DNA of 64,000 bases from Pseudobutyrivibrio ruminis (lineage in GTDB: Bacteria; Bacillota; Clostridia; Lachnospirales; Lachnospiraceae). A program made the translations under genes and the position numbers. Below are positions 17,293 through 25,789 of this stretch, one piece after another. The notes beneath the pieces were generated by a model. It saw only the letters and a program-made list of their open reading frames with translations, was not told the origin of the DNA and ran no database searches. Where the stretch lies: NCBI GenBank assembly GCA_015057315.1, contig SVER01000001.1:1-64000 (forward strand), in the 5' to 3' direction. How positions within the stretch are numbered: the first letter of the stretch is position 1; each line of letters starts with the position of its first letter.

Positions 17293-18081
17293 ATGAAAAC
17301 TTTGATAGTAGATGATAGACAATTGGCAGTGAATGCACTGGTGGGTACATTGAGGGAAATTGACCCTGCTGGTAAGCATATCGGGCTTATTTCATCAAAA
17401 GAGGCAATATCCTATCTGAAGGAAAATGAAGTTGATGTATGTTTTTTGGATATTGAGATGCCTGATATGAACGGGTTGATGTTGGCTCAGGAACTAAAGA
17501 ATATAAGGCCTAATGTAAACCTAGTGTTTGTAACAGGTCATGTAGAGTATGCCTATGATTCTTATAAATTGTTTGCCAGTGGCTATTTAATGAAACCGGC
17601 TAGTACAGATGATGTTAGAAATGTTCTTGATAATTTGAGAAATCCTGTATCATCAAGGCATTCAAGGGTTTGCGTAAGATGCTTTGGAAATTTTGAAATA
17701 TTTGTAGATGATGAGCCACTGGTTTTTCATCGTACAAAGGCTAAGGAATTGTTTGCATATCTTGTGGATAACAAGGGAGCTTTTTGTAGCACCGGTGAAT
17801 TAGTTGGGGCACTGTGGGAGGATGAGGAAGTTACAGATTCTAAATTGTCCCAGATAAGGTCTTTTATAGCTGAAATAAGGAAGGTGTTTGAAGAAAAAAA
17901 TCTTCCAGACATGATTATAAAGGAATATTCAAAGATGGCCATAAGGCCGGAAAAAATTGATTGCGACTACTATAGATATTTAAATGGTGAAGAAGGGGCA
18001 AAAAAATCCTTTATGGGTGAATATATGAAACAGTATTCTTGGGCTGAAACAAGATTAGGCGAGCTGACTATGAGGGGGTAA
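17293..18081 (+). CDS. Response regulator with SARP-like output domain
   Basis: Two-component response regulator of 262 residues. The receiver domain has the acidic pair near residue 7, phospho-acceptor Asp53 in FLDIEMP, Thr81 and Lys101. The output part begins VRCFGNFEIFVDDEPLVF and has a winged-helix pattern like OmpR/SARP regulators (KAKELFAYLVDNKGAF, then VGALW), followed by a helical extension like a bacterial transcriptional activation domain. The first in-frame ATG with the receiver start is at 17293. It shares the operon with a soluble LytS-type kinase and lies directly upstream of the CIS locus, so it is a candidate regulator of that locus. Confidence 0.88.
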   Translation: MKTLIVDDRQLAVNALVGTLREIDPAGKHIGLISSKEAISYLKENEVDVCFLDIEMPDMNGLMLAQELKNIRPNVNLVFVTGHVEYAYDSYKLFASGYLMKPASTDDVRNVLDNLRNPVSSRHSRVCVRCFGNFEIFVDDEPLVFHRTKAKELFAYLVDNKGAFCSTGELVGALWEDEEVTDSKLSQIRSFIAEIRKVFEEKNLPDMIIKEYSKMAIRPEKIDCDYYRYLNGEEGAKKSFMGEYMKQYSWAETRLGELTMRG

Positions 18082-18085
18082 ATAA

Positions 18086-18568
18086 TTGAAGGGGCAAAGG
18101 ACAAATCGCTATATAATACTTGCGCTGATATGTATTTTTTGTTCAACCATGATAGGGTGTGGACTTAAGTCTAGAGTGAATGTGAGTATGTCTGACTTTG
18201 ATACACCTGATAGCTTTCAGTGGGAAGGAACCTATGTGGATGAAACCACAGGTCAGGTGACGCTTACTATTGAAAAGGGAGTAATGGGCTATGAATGTCA
18301 GGTTAATTCTGTGGATTCTAGTATGAGCCATCTTGAATGTTTTCAGTTTACAGCAAAAGAGGATAATACAAAGGCTCTTGCCTATACTGATGGGGTGAGA
18401 AGCTCATTTGATATACCGGATTTCGAAACTAATCCAGAGGGTGAGACTATAAATGAGGAAATATACACTGATGGAACGGGTTGCATTTATTACTTGGACG
18501 GAAAAGTATATTGGATAGATGATGTAGATGATTATGGTAAGAACTATGTGTTTTATAAGCAGGAGTAA
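18086..18568 (+). CDS. Small lipoprotein, paralogue of the earlier one
   Basis: A 160-residue predicted lipoprotein with TTG start (GAGGGGG upstream), N-terminal hydrophobic helix and lipobox MIGC. The mature domain starts FQWEGTYVDETTGQVTLTI and ends DYGKNYVFYK, paralleling the lipoprotein encoded before the response regulator. Its position between the regulator and the kinase suggests it presents a surface signal to them, but this is inference. Confidence 0.8.
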   Translation: MKGQRTNRYIILALICIFCSTMIGCGLKSRVNVSMSDFDTPDSFQWEGTYVDETTGQVTLTIEKGVMGYECQVNSVDSSMSHLECFQFTAKEDNTKALAYTDGVRSSFDIPDFETNPEGETINEEIYTDGTGCIYYLDGKVYWIDDVDDYGKNYVFYKQE

Positions 18569-18571
18569 TGA

Positions 18572-19255
18572 ATGAAAATTAAAGACTTGTTCAATGTGAA
18601 TAATCAGATAGATGAAATTGAGAGCTTACGGGAGGAACTAAGAAAAAAAGATAAGGAAATAGAAATACTTAAAACCCAGGTAATGCAGAATCAAATAAGG
18701 CCTCATTTTATATTTAATTCTTTGCTTGCTATAAAACAGCTGTGTATAGAAGATCCTAAGGTTGCAGCTGAAGCAGTGCAGAATTTTGCAGGGTATCTAA
18801 GAACTAATTTAGAAGCAATGACAGAGATGGAATGTGTTCCATTTGAGACCGAACTTGAATGTATTAAGCAGTATGTGGCACTAGAAAGGGCGGATATGTC
18901 ACAAAGGTTTTCTGTCATATATGATATAAGGTATATGGATTTTGAGTTGCCACTTTTAAGTGTCCAGCCTTCCGTGGAAAATGCTATTCGTCATGGAGTA
19001 GCAAATATGGGAAGTGATGGAGAAATAATTATTGCAACAGCAAAAGAGGGAGAAAATGTTATAGTTACAGTTTCCGATAATGGAAGCGGTTTTTCCAGTA
19101 TGACCCCACAACAAGAGAATCATCGAAGCCTCGGAATAAAAAATGTGAAGGAAAGATTGAAACTCATGAGGGGAGGAGATATGGCAATTGCCCACACAGG
19201 TAGAGGCACTATTGTCAGATTTACCATTCCGCTTGGTAATGAAGTGGATAAGTGA
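18572..19255 (+). CDS. Soluble LytS-type histidine kinase
   Basis: Sensor kinase of 227 residues without membrane helices. It has a short coiled coil (about 12-40), the His_kinase motif QIRPHFIFNSL with phospho-acceptor His45, and a HATPase domain with the N box (VENAIRHGV) and G box (VSDNGSGF). LytS-type kinases normally carry membrane sensors, so this one must receive its input from a partner, plausibly the anchored proteins of the same operon. Its stop codon lies 5 bp before the promoter-like motif that opens the CIS locus. Confidence 0.9.
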   Translation: MKIKDLFNVNNQIDEIESLREELRKKDKEIEILKTQVMQNQIRPHFIFNSLLAIKQLCIEDPKVAAEAVQNFAGYLRTNLEAMTEMECVPFETELECIKQYVALERADMSQRFSVIYDIRYMDFELPLLSVQPSVENAIRHGVANMGSDGEIIIATAKEGENVIVTVSDNGSGFSSMTPQQENHRSLGIKNVKERLKLMRGGDMAIAHTGRGTIVRFTIPLGNEVDK

Positions 19256-19260
19256 GCACT

Positions 19261-19304
19261 GTTGCACTTTTGTTGCACTTGCTTTGTTAGACTTAGAGGT
19301 AACA
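19261..19304 (+). promoter_or_regulatory. Shared promoter/operator motif, copy 1
   Basis: GTTGCACTTTTGTTGC (19261-19276) is followed by TTTGTTA (19283-19289) and by a TGTTA/TAACA inverted repeat (19285-19289 and 19300-19304). The same 16-mer, with TGTTA at the same 24-nt offset, occurs at 35139. TTGCAC with TGTTAG at 17-bp spacing could be a weak -35/-10 pair. The tandem TTGC repeats could also bind an activator such as the response regulator encoded upstream. Confidence 0.6.
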
Positions 19305-19344
19305 TTGGGGGAGCTATTTGCTAAAGCAAAATAGGAGAGGGCAT

Positions 19345-21204
19345 ATGAACAATACACAACTCTATCCGTTCGAACGGAATCGTTATTATCCAAAGAAGCG
19401 CCTTTCTAGCGCAGATTACACCGTAGAGCAAGACTATTTTAATAATAAGCGTAGGTTTTTGAATGGACTTATGTATGGCTCAGGCATTGTATGTGGCTTG
19501 GGAGTTTTTTCGTTGGATGATTTATCACTGCTTGTGGAAAGCGGTGTGGCTATTGACGGTCTGGGCCGTGAAATAGTAGTGGAATCCTCAGATGTAAAGA
19601 AGCTGTCTGCACTGCCAGGCTTTGACAAATTAAAGTCAGGGGATGTAAGCCTGTGTCTGCGCTATAAGGAAGAGCCGGTGCATAAGGTTTATTCTGTGGA
19701 TCAGGCTAATTCTGACCAGGAATTTCAATATAATCGAATAAGAGAAAGCTATGAATTATTCGTAATGGATTCTGAGGATATTCCAGTAATATACGAATTA
19801 GATACTGAATTTCTTACAAGTGGTAATTTGGTTGTAAGTGATAATTACACTGTCACTTGCTTTATTCCTACTGTTGTAAGCCGTGGTAGATTGGTAAAGG
19901 CTAGAGTTGTGGTTAAGAAAACCTCTGATGAGGACGTTAGACTGACTTACCATGGCATTTTACAGGTGCCTGTATTTGCAACAGAGGATGGTGGAAATGA
20001 AATCCTTATTGATATTAATGACGTATCACTAAATGACGGTGAGACAGTAACCTATGATTATTGGATGCAGGTTCAAAACACTGCAGCGGTAGAGTCTAAT
20101 ATTATTCTTAAAACAGGTTCAGCATCGGGATATGAAAATGATAAGGCTATACCTGTACCAACAAATGTAACTATAAAGGTGTTGCTTTCATCAACCTCTC
20201 CAAGAGAGCTTGTTAATAGAGAAATTGGCAGGCTTAATCTGGAAATGAAGAATATTGGCGGTCAGGAAGATTATATCAGGTTGGCTGATTTAAAGCTGGT
20301 AAGAACTGATAGTGCATATATTATTGAATCAGTAAATGATTTCAGTGCAAAGCATTATATATGCGCTCCAGTTCAGGATATGCAAAGAGCAGAATACATG
20401 GAGTATTTTGTTAGAGAGATGGGATTGAATGATGGAGGTACATCTAGTACAAAGTCACCATCGGAACATTATACGCTAAATACAGATGGGGTTCTTGGCG
20501 CTGCAGAGATTGCCACAGGAACACTGGAAATCCCACTTGGAGAAAATGCCAGAAAGGGCGAAATTTGTTATTCCAGTGAAATTATGCATGGACTTGGAAA
20601 GGGTAATGTATATGTGGAAGTGGGATATGAATATCTAAAAGAGGATGAAGCCATTGGTGCAAACACAAAGAATACTATCTATGGTAATCCTGGTATTTTT
20701 TCAAGCGATCAACGTACAGTAGTTAATGCTGAGACAGCAATAAAGGTGTTAAACGATAAGGGTAGCTTTATTGTTGGTGCAAGGCTACTTGAAAATGTAG
20801 ATTATCTTGTCCTTACCTACAGATGGGTTGCCATTAAATTCCCTAATGGAAATGACCTTGGACTTATTGATGATTATGAAGGCAAGAGCATTTCTCCAGA
20901 GACTCCTACTGTGAGAATGGGCACAAGAGAAACCCATTACTTTGGTGTGAGATTTAACAATATGAATAAGTGTAGTATCACTTATGAAATGACTGAGTCA
21001 GGAACAGGCGAGGTATCTGCTGATGGAGTATACACAGCTCCGGGTAAGCCAGGTGTTTACGAAATCAGAATCTATTGTACTGATATGCCTGTAATTTGCA
21101 CTTATGCTTATGCCATAGTTGAAAAGAAGGGCTATGAAGAATTAGAAGTGAAGGAAGGGGACCCCGTTCCTGAAAACAATCCACTTTCGAGGATAATTAA
21201 ATGA
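19345..21204 (+). CDS. CIS-locus leading protein with C-terminal Ig-like domain
   Basis: A 619-residue protein starting at the ATG at 19345, which has GGAGAGGG upstream. The N-terminal segment (RYYPKKRLSSADYTVEQDYFNNKRRFLNGLMYGSGIVCGLGV) is of a type found in proteins encoded in contractile-tail-like clusters. The middle is beta-rich and the C-terminal 90 residues have an Ig-like pattern (GEVSADGVYTAPGKPGVYEI). There is no signal peptide or membrane segment. It is the first gene of the CIS locus and overlaps the next by 4 bp. It may be a particle accessory or surface protein; its function is not established from sequence. Confidence 0.7.
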   Translation: MNNTQLYPFERNRYYPKKRLSSADYTVEQDYFNNKRRFLNGLMYGSGIVCGLGVFSLDDLSLLVESGVAIDGLGREIVVESSDVKKLSALPGFDKLKSGDVSLCLRYKEEPVHKVYSVDQANSDQEFQYNRIRESYELFVMDSEDIPVIYELDTEFLTSGNLVVSDNYTVTCFIPTVVSRGRLVKARVVVKKTSDEDVRLTYHGILQVPVFATEDGGNEILIDINDVSLNDGETVTYDYWMQVQNTAAVESNIILKTGSASGYENDKAIPVPTNVTIKVLLSSTSPRELVNREIGRLNLEMKNIGGQEDYIRLADLKLVRTDSAYIIESVNDFSAKHYICAPVQDMQRAEYMEYFVREMGLNDGGTSSTKSPSEHYTLNTDGVLGAAEIATGTLEIPLGENARKGEICYSSEIMHGLGKGNVYVEVGYEYLKEDEAIGANTKNTIYGNPGIFSSDQRTVVNAETAIKVLNDKGSFIVGARLLENVDYLVLTYRWVAIKFPNGNDLGLIDDYEGKSISPETPTVRMGTRETHYFGVRFNNMNKCSITYEMTESGTGEVSADGVYTAPGKPGVYEIRIYCTDMPVICTYAYAIVEKKGYEELEVKEGDPVPENNPLSRIIK

Positions 21205-22031
21205 TGCAGCTAAAGACCCTGTATACGGTTAAAAGAAGCTCAGTAGGTGAGATTAGAGTTTGCGAAGATATTGGTGGAAGAAATGCTAATCGATACACTG
21301 TCTGGGTAATATCTGACCATGAAAAGGTGAAAAGGCTTCTTACGGAATATGATAAGGTATCTGATTACATAAAAGAGCCTAATTATGTTGATATGTTTTC
21401 AGACCAGGGAAAGTTTTTTATAGTTTTTCCCTATGTTCCAGAAAGGCCTCTTGAGAAGTTTTACATGGGAAATGTTCTTACGCTTCATGAGTGCGAAACG
21501 ATATGTATGAACCTTATAATCGCATGTATGACTTCGAATATGCCTTGGTCTATCCTTTATTTGGTTCTTAAACAAAGGCAGATTCATTTGTCTAAGGACG
21601 GCTCGATATCTCTTAGTGTGGCAATTGATTTAGAGGAATTTGATGAGACTGCCGACGAAGGGAAGTGTACCTTAGAATGTGCGAAAATACTGCTTGATTT
21701 ATTAGAGCCAAAGGCTAATAAAAAGGCTAATAGCTATATTCTATTGACCAAAAAGGTAGAAAAGAGCACTTATTATCATTTCACAGAATTATATAAAGAT
21801 ATTAAGGCAGCCATGGAACCTGTGAAAAAAGGTGGAATAATGCTTAGATTAAGGGTTTTTGTTATGCGCAATAAAGATGAAATCTTTACCGCATTGCTTC
21901 GTATTAGTATTGTTTTGGCAATATTTGTAATACTTACGTTTCTTACCAATTTAATCTTCGGAGATGTGCCTTGGCTAAGAGTATTTATAAAAAGCTTTGA
22001 GCATATTGGACTTGAAGATTTACGGCAGTGA
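21201..22031 (+). CDS. Membrane-anchored pseudokinase-like protein
   Basis: A 276-residue protein. Residues about 1-205 follow the outline of a protein kinase fold (the segment QIHLSKDGSISLSVAIDLEEF resembles the NILL..DG..KLIDFG strand pair), but the VAIK lysine, HRD and DFG motifs cannot be found, so it is probably catalytically inactive. One membrane helix lies near 225-247, leaving a short tail outside. It is translationally coupled to the previous gene. A scaffold that recruits particle parts to the membrane would fit; the kinase relationship itself is tentative. Confidence 0.6.
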   Translation: MMQLKTLYTVKRSSVGEIRVCEDIGGRNANRYTVWVISDHEKVKRLLTEYDKVSDYIKEPNYVDMFSDQGKFFIVFPYVPERPLEKFYMGNVLTLHECETICMNLIIACMTSNMPWSILYLVLKQRQIHLSKDGSISLSVAIDLEEFDETADEGKCTLECAKILLDLLEPKANKKANSYILLTKKVEKSTYYHFTELYKDIKAAMEPVKKGGIMLRLRVFVMRNKDEIFTALLRISIVLAIFVILTFLTNLIFGDVPWLRVFIKSFEHIGLEDLRQ

Positions 22032-22054
22032 GCAGTAAATGGAGAGTTTAACGG

Positions 22055-24526
22055 ATGATGAGAAGCAGAATTAAGAATGGCATTTTAGCTGCAGGAATAT
22101 GGTTAGTAGTGGTTATCAGTGCCAGCATTATGATATTTTTTATAACCATAAATTCCGCAACCTTTACCACATTTAATAAGGTGGCCAGGGATGATGAGTA
22201 TATCTATGTCACTGAGAACGGTACAAGAAATGGTCTTGTTTGGAAGTTAAGTGATGAAGGTAAGGTTGCAGGATTCTTTTCCACTAGTAAGCTTAAATAT
22301 CTAAGTGGATTTAAGGTTAGGGATATTGACTATGCAGATGGAAGCCTTAGATCTATTTTTGAGAGAAAAAAGAGTGAAAATGGAAGGCTAGTCAGCGAGT
22401 ATGTCATTGTAACATTTAATGATCAGATGAAGCCTGAATTTATTACTGTGCCGTTCAGGTTTGACAGGGAATTAACTTTGACCGGCTTCACTTCTACAGA
22501 AGACCGTTTTTATATGACAGCATTGCCATCAGAAAGAAAAGACATCTATGTATATCGTGTTTATTCTGCTGATATGCTCCAGCTTGAGGATAAAATGCCA
22601 TCTGATGAAGAAATTAATAATTGGGAAAAAAGCAAGATTAAGATTTCTACTATTGAAGAGGTAGGAGCAGAATCGGGGCGTTTGGTAGCAGAAGCTGAGT
22701 ATGACGAGTCTGAACTTCACATTCGTTACGACAATTCTTATCCTGAGTATTTTGCAATAGATACTCAGGCTGGTAATTTTTTTAATAGATTCACACCTTC
22801 ATTTTATCAGTATATAGAAATGTCAGGTCTTAACCTTTTTGTAGCTGTTGCTACAGCTGTAATAGGTGCAGATATATTTTTATTCCTTGGTATGCTTCTT
22901 GCAAACAGAAACAGAATTGTGTATGTGGTTGGCACATCTCAGATTATGGCCTTTTTAATATTAGGAGCCTTCTTTGGTTATCATGTCTATACCCTTGAAG
23001 AAGCAAGAGACAATGAATATTTCAGGTTTGCATCAGAAGATATATTAAGCACTTTTGATGGTTATGCATTTACGGATATAGGTTCATCAGAGATATATGT
23101 GTCCAGGGATTATTCTATAATTACAGAACGTCAAAATAGAATGATTTCAAAGGAAACCACCTATGATAATGAACCAGATGTTATAGCTGCTTTAGTAACA
23201 GATGATACAGGAGAGGTTGTACTAAGTGGTGACGGAAATAACCTGGCAACAGTGTCTATTATATATGGTTCAGATGCCAGAAATCTTGTAAAGGAAGCTT
23301 TGGCAACTGGAAGAAATGTAAAAGATAAAATAGTACTGGATGGAGAAAACGTATATCTGATAGCTACACCTTTATCCAAGGCTGGAATAAATGGATATGC
23401 AGGGCTTGTGGTTGCCAGATATGACACTATTGATAAATACTTCTTAAAAGAATACGGATTGCTATTGTTAGGATTTATACTTATCTATTTTATTGTAAGT
23501 ATAATAGTGGTTTTAATTCATATAGGGCAGGATAGAGATTTGAGTGCGTTAGCTAGTGCACTTGAAGGCCTGTCAAGGGGAGAAGAGGATATTGAAAAGC
23601 CATATTTAAGAGGTAGAGATACTAATTTTATGTGGAATTCAATATATGAAATTCAAAAAAACATACTTAATGTAAACCGTGCTAAGTTCCAGACCTATGA
23701 GGCTTATTACAGATTTGCCCCAAAGGGTGTTGAAAATATATTAGGCAAGCAGTCAATACAGGAAGTAAAGCTTGGGGATAATATAGATATAGAAGGGACT
23801 ATTGCCCATATAGCAACAGAAAAGCAACTTTCTGTGAAAAATCAAAACCAGGTATTGTTAGGTAGATTTTTGCAGATAATGTATAAAATCCGAGAAGAGT
23901 ACAATGGAATTTTTGTTTATCAGAATAATACATTGTCGGTTATTAAGATTTTGTTCCTTAACAATATCGATGATGCTGCTTCATTTGGAACTGAATTTTT
24001 GTTAAAGCTAAGAGAGGAAAGAAATGATGCTTTCCCTGAAACCACAGTAATACTTCATTATTCACCATTATCTTATGGTGTAGTAGGAACAGAAAAACAT
24101 TCTTCTATTTATATGGCATCTAACGATACTGATATTTTACAAAGCTATGCAGAATGGTTTAGGCAAAAGAAGGTGTCATTGATACTCACAGACACTGTGG
24201 TAAAGCATGAAAAGATAAGCTCAGAGCTTAGATATATAGGCTTCATTCTTCCAAATGAAGAAAATACAGATGAAAGAATAAAGCTATATGAAGCCTTAGA
24301 TGCAGAATCTGTTGCAGTACATACTAAAAGAATTGCTACTAAGGAACGATTTGAAAAGGCTTTGGATTTGTTCTACAAGCAGGATTATTATTTTGCAAGA
24401 AATACATTTACTGAAATATTGCGAGAATCTCCTGATGATGAGATTTCAAAGTGGTATTTGTTTGAATGTGAGAGATACTTAAATGAAGCAGCACCTGAAA
24501 ACTTTATTGGCGCGTTGCACATGTAG
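22055..24526 (+). CDS. Multi-pass membrane protein with degenerate class III cyclase domain
   Basis: An 823-residue protein with an N-terminal membrane helix (about 8-30), an extracytoplasmic beta-rich region (about 40-255), two further helices (about 262-320), a second extracytoplasmic Cache-like region (about 325-465), and another helix (about 467-490). A cytoplasmic domain begins YYRFAPKGVENILGKQSIQ EVKLGD, the typical entry into class III adenylate cyclase domains. Where active enzymes have the metal-binding FSD, this protein reads AHIA, so catalysis is unlikely. The C-terminal 60 residues look TPR-like. It probably acts as a sensor or docking protein for the particle. Confidence 0.72.
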   Translation: MMRSRIKNGILAAGIWLVVVISASIMIFFITINSATFTTFNKVARDDEYIYVTENGTRNGLVWKLSDEGKVAGFFSTSKLKYLSGFKVRDIDYADGSLRSIFERKKSENGRLVSEYVIVTFNDQMKPEFITVPFRFDRELTLTGFTSTEDRFYMTALPSERKDIYVYRVYSADMLQLEDKMPSDEEINNWEKSKIKISTIEEVGAESGRLVAEAEYDESELHIRYDNSYPEYFAIDTQAGNFFNRFTPSFYQYIEMSGLNLFVAVATAVIGADIFLFLGMLLANRNRIVYVVGTSQIMAFLILGAFFGYHVYTLEEARDNEYFRFASEDILSTFDGYAFTDIGSSEIYVSRDYSIITERQNRMISKETTYDNEPDVIAALVTDDTGEVVLSGDGNNLATVSIIYGSDARNLVKEALATGRNVKDKIVLDGENVYLIATPLSKAGINGYAGLVVARYDTIDKYFLKEYGLLLLGFILIYFIVSIIVVLIHIGQDRDLSALASALEGLSRGEEDIEKPYLRGRDTNFMWNSIYEIQKNILNVNRAKFQTYEAYYRFAPKGVENILGKQSIQEVKLGDNIDIEGTIAHIATEKQLSVKNQNQVLLGRFLQIMYKIREEYNGIFVYQNNTLSVIKILFLNNIDDAASFGTEFLLKLREERNDAFPETTVILHYSPLSYGVVGTEKHSSIYMASNDTDILQSYAEWFRQKKVSLILTDTVVKHEKISSELRYIGFILPNEENTDERIKLYEALDAESVAVHTKRIATKERFEKALDLFYKQDYYFARNTFTEILRESPDDEISKWYLFECERYLNEAAPENFIGALHM

Positions 24527-24550
24527 TAAACCTTAAGAAAGGAGTAGTAT

Positions 24551-25789
24551 ATGAATCTGCTTCAAATATTGCTTCAAGCCTTAAAAACCAGAATACTGCC
24601 CCTTGTAACTAAGGTCAAGCTGTTTCTGTCTCCTAATTATATTAAGTCCAGATTAACAGAATTAATAAGAACCTTTTTTACAAAGGTTCTTAATATTAAG
24701 CCCAAGGATAAGAATGATTATTATCCAATAGGAAATTGGCTGGTTTCAAAAAAGCTTGCCTTTGCAATGGTTTTAATTGTGGGGGTATTGTCGTTAGTCT
24801 ATATTATCTTTTCATGGAATGCATTATTTCCAGGAAGAAGTAATGAAAGAATAAAAACATATAGCTACAATAATGTGCTTCTAAAATTTGCCAAGGGAAA
24901 TGTGCGAATCAAGGGAAAATCAGGATATTTGGCTTATGAGGGAGAGGTTTCAAAAGGCTCATGTAATGGAGTGGGAGAATTAAAAAATCCTGCTGGAAAT
25001 GTAGTGTATCAAGGAAATTTTAAGCAGTCTATGTATGAGGGAGAAGGAACTCAATACTATGATGACGGAAGCATACATTACAAGGGTGCATTTCATGAGA
25101 ATCTTTATTCCGGAACAGGCACACTGTATAGAACTAATGGTTCGATAGAATACGAGGGTAATTTCGTTTACAACAAAAAAGAAGGTCAGGGAATTTTGTA
25201 TGACATGGGACATAACGAAATATTTAACGGTATGTTTACAGAAGATGATATAAAATACTCTGATTTACTTGGAAAAAGCGCAACGGAGGTGGCAGGCTCC
25301 TATAAAGGAGAGAGAACTTTATACAATACCAAAGATGAGCATATTAGATATATGCCTGACATAGATGCTTTGACAGTGGAGTTTGCAGATGAGGATTCCA
25401 TAGATACAGAGGGAGAGGTTGCAGCAGTATACGTGCTTAAAGATTCTTTTAATACAGCCAATGGCCCAGTAAAAAGCTTCAAGGATTTATCTGATGTTTT
25501 GGGACAACCTATCTATGTAGGTTCTTCTTATGGTACATTTTCTGAGCTTCTTGCTATTACGAAGATAAGTGATGAAAATGAGAGAGTTTATTTTAGCGGT
25601 TATCCAGAGATTGATTCAACAGCTGTATATAACGAATATATTGATGTGACAGGCTATGAAAATCAGTATGAAGTATATTTGCATACATATAGACGAGATG
25701 GTCTTGTGTATACATTTGTTACTGAACCAGGTTTGGAAACCTTTTATTTTTACTTTGTGCAGGATGAGGCTTTAGCTGATGTTGGGTAG
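24551..25789 (+). CDS. Membrane-anchored MORN-repeat protein
   Basis: A 412-residue protein with a basic N-terminal cytoplasmic part (about 1-70), one membrane helix (about 75-95), then five or so MORN repeats (about 125-225, with motifs such as YEGEVSKGSCNGVGEL, YQGNFKQSMYEGEGT and YEGNFVYNKKEGQGIL). A C-terminal beta-rich domain follows. MORN repeats generally mediate membrane or protein contact. A GGAG site precedes the ATG; the 3' end overlaps the next gene by 11 bp. Its position within the envelope module suggests a structural role at the outer face of the membrane. Confidence 0.85.
   Translation: MNLLQILLQALKTRILPLVTKVKLFLSPNYIKSRLTELIRTFFTKVLNIKPKDKNDYYPIGNWLVSKKLAFAMVLIVGVLSLVYIIFSWNALFPGRSNERIKTYSYNNVLLKFAKGNVRIKGKSGYLAYEGEVSKGSCNGVGELKNPAGNVVYQGNFKQSMYEGEGTQYYDDGSIHYKGAFHENLYSGTGTLYRTNGSIEYEGNFVYNKKEGQGILYDMGHNEIFNGMFTEDDIKYSDLLGKSATEVAGSYKGERTLYNTKDEHIRYMPDIDALTVEFADEDSIDTEGEVAAVYVLKDSFNTANGPVKSFKDLSDVLGQPIYVGSSYGTFSELLAITKISDENERVYFSGYPEIDSTAVYNEYIDVTGYENQYEVYLHTYRRDGLVYTFVTEPGLETFYFYFVQDEALADVG

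Noticed and set aside
19261-19278. Sigma-54 promoter
   Set aside because: TTGCAC-N5-TTGC has correct spacing but lacks the key GG at -24, and no sigma-54 activator is encoded nearby; kept only as a shared motif.
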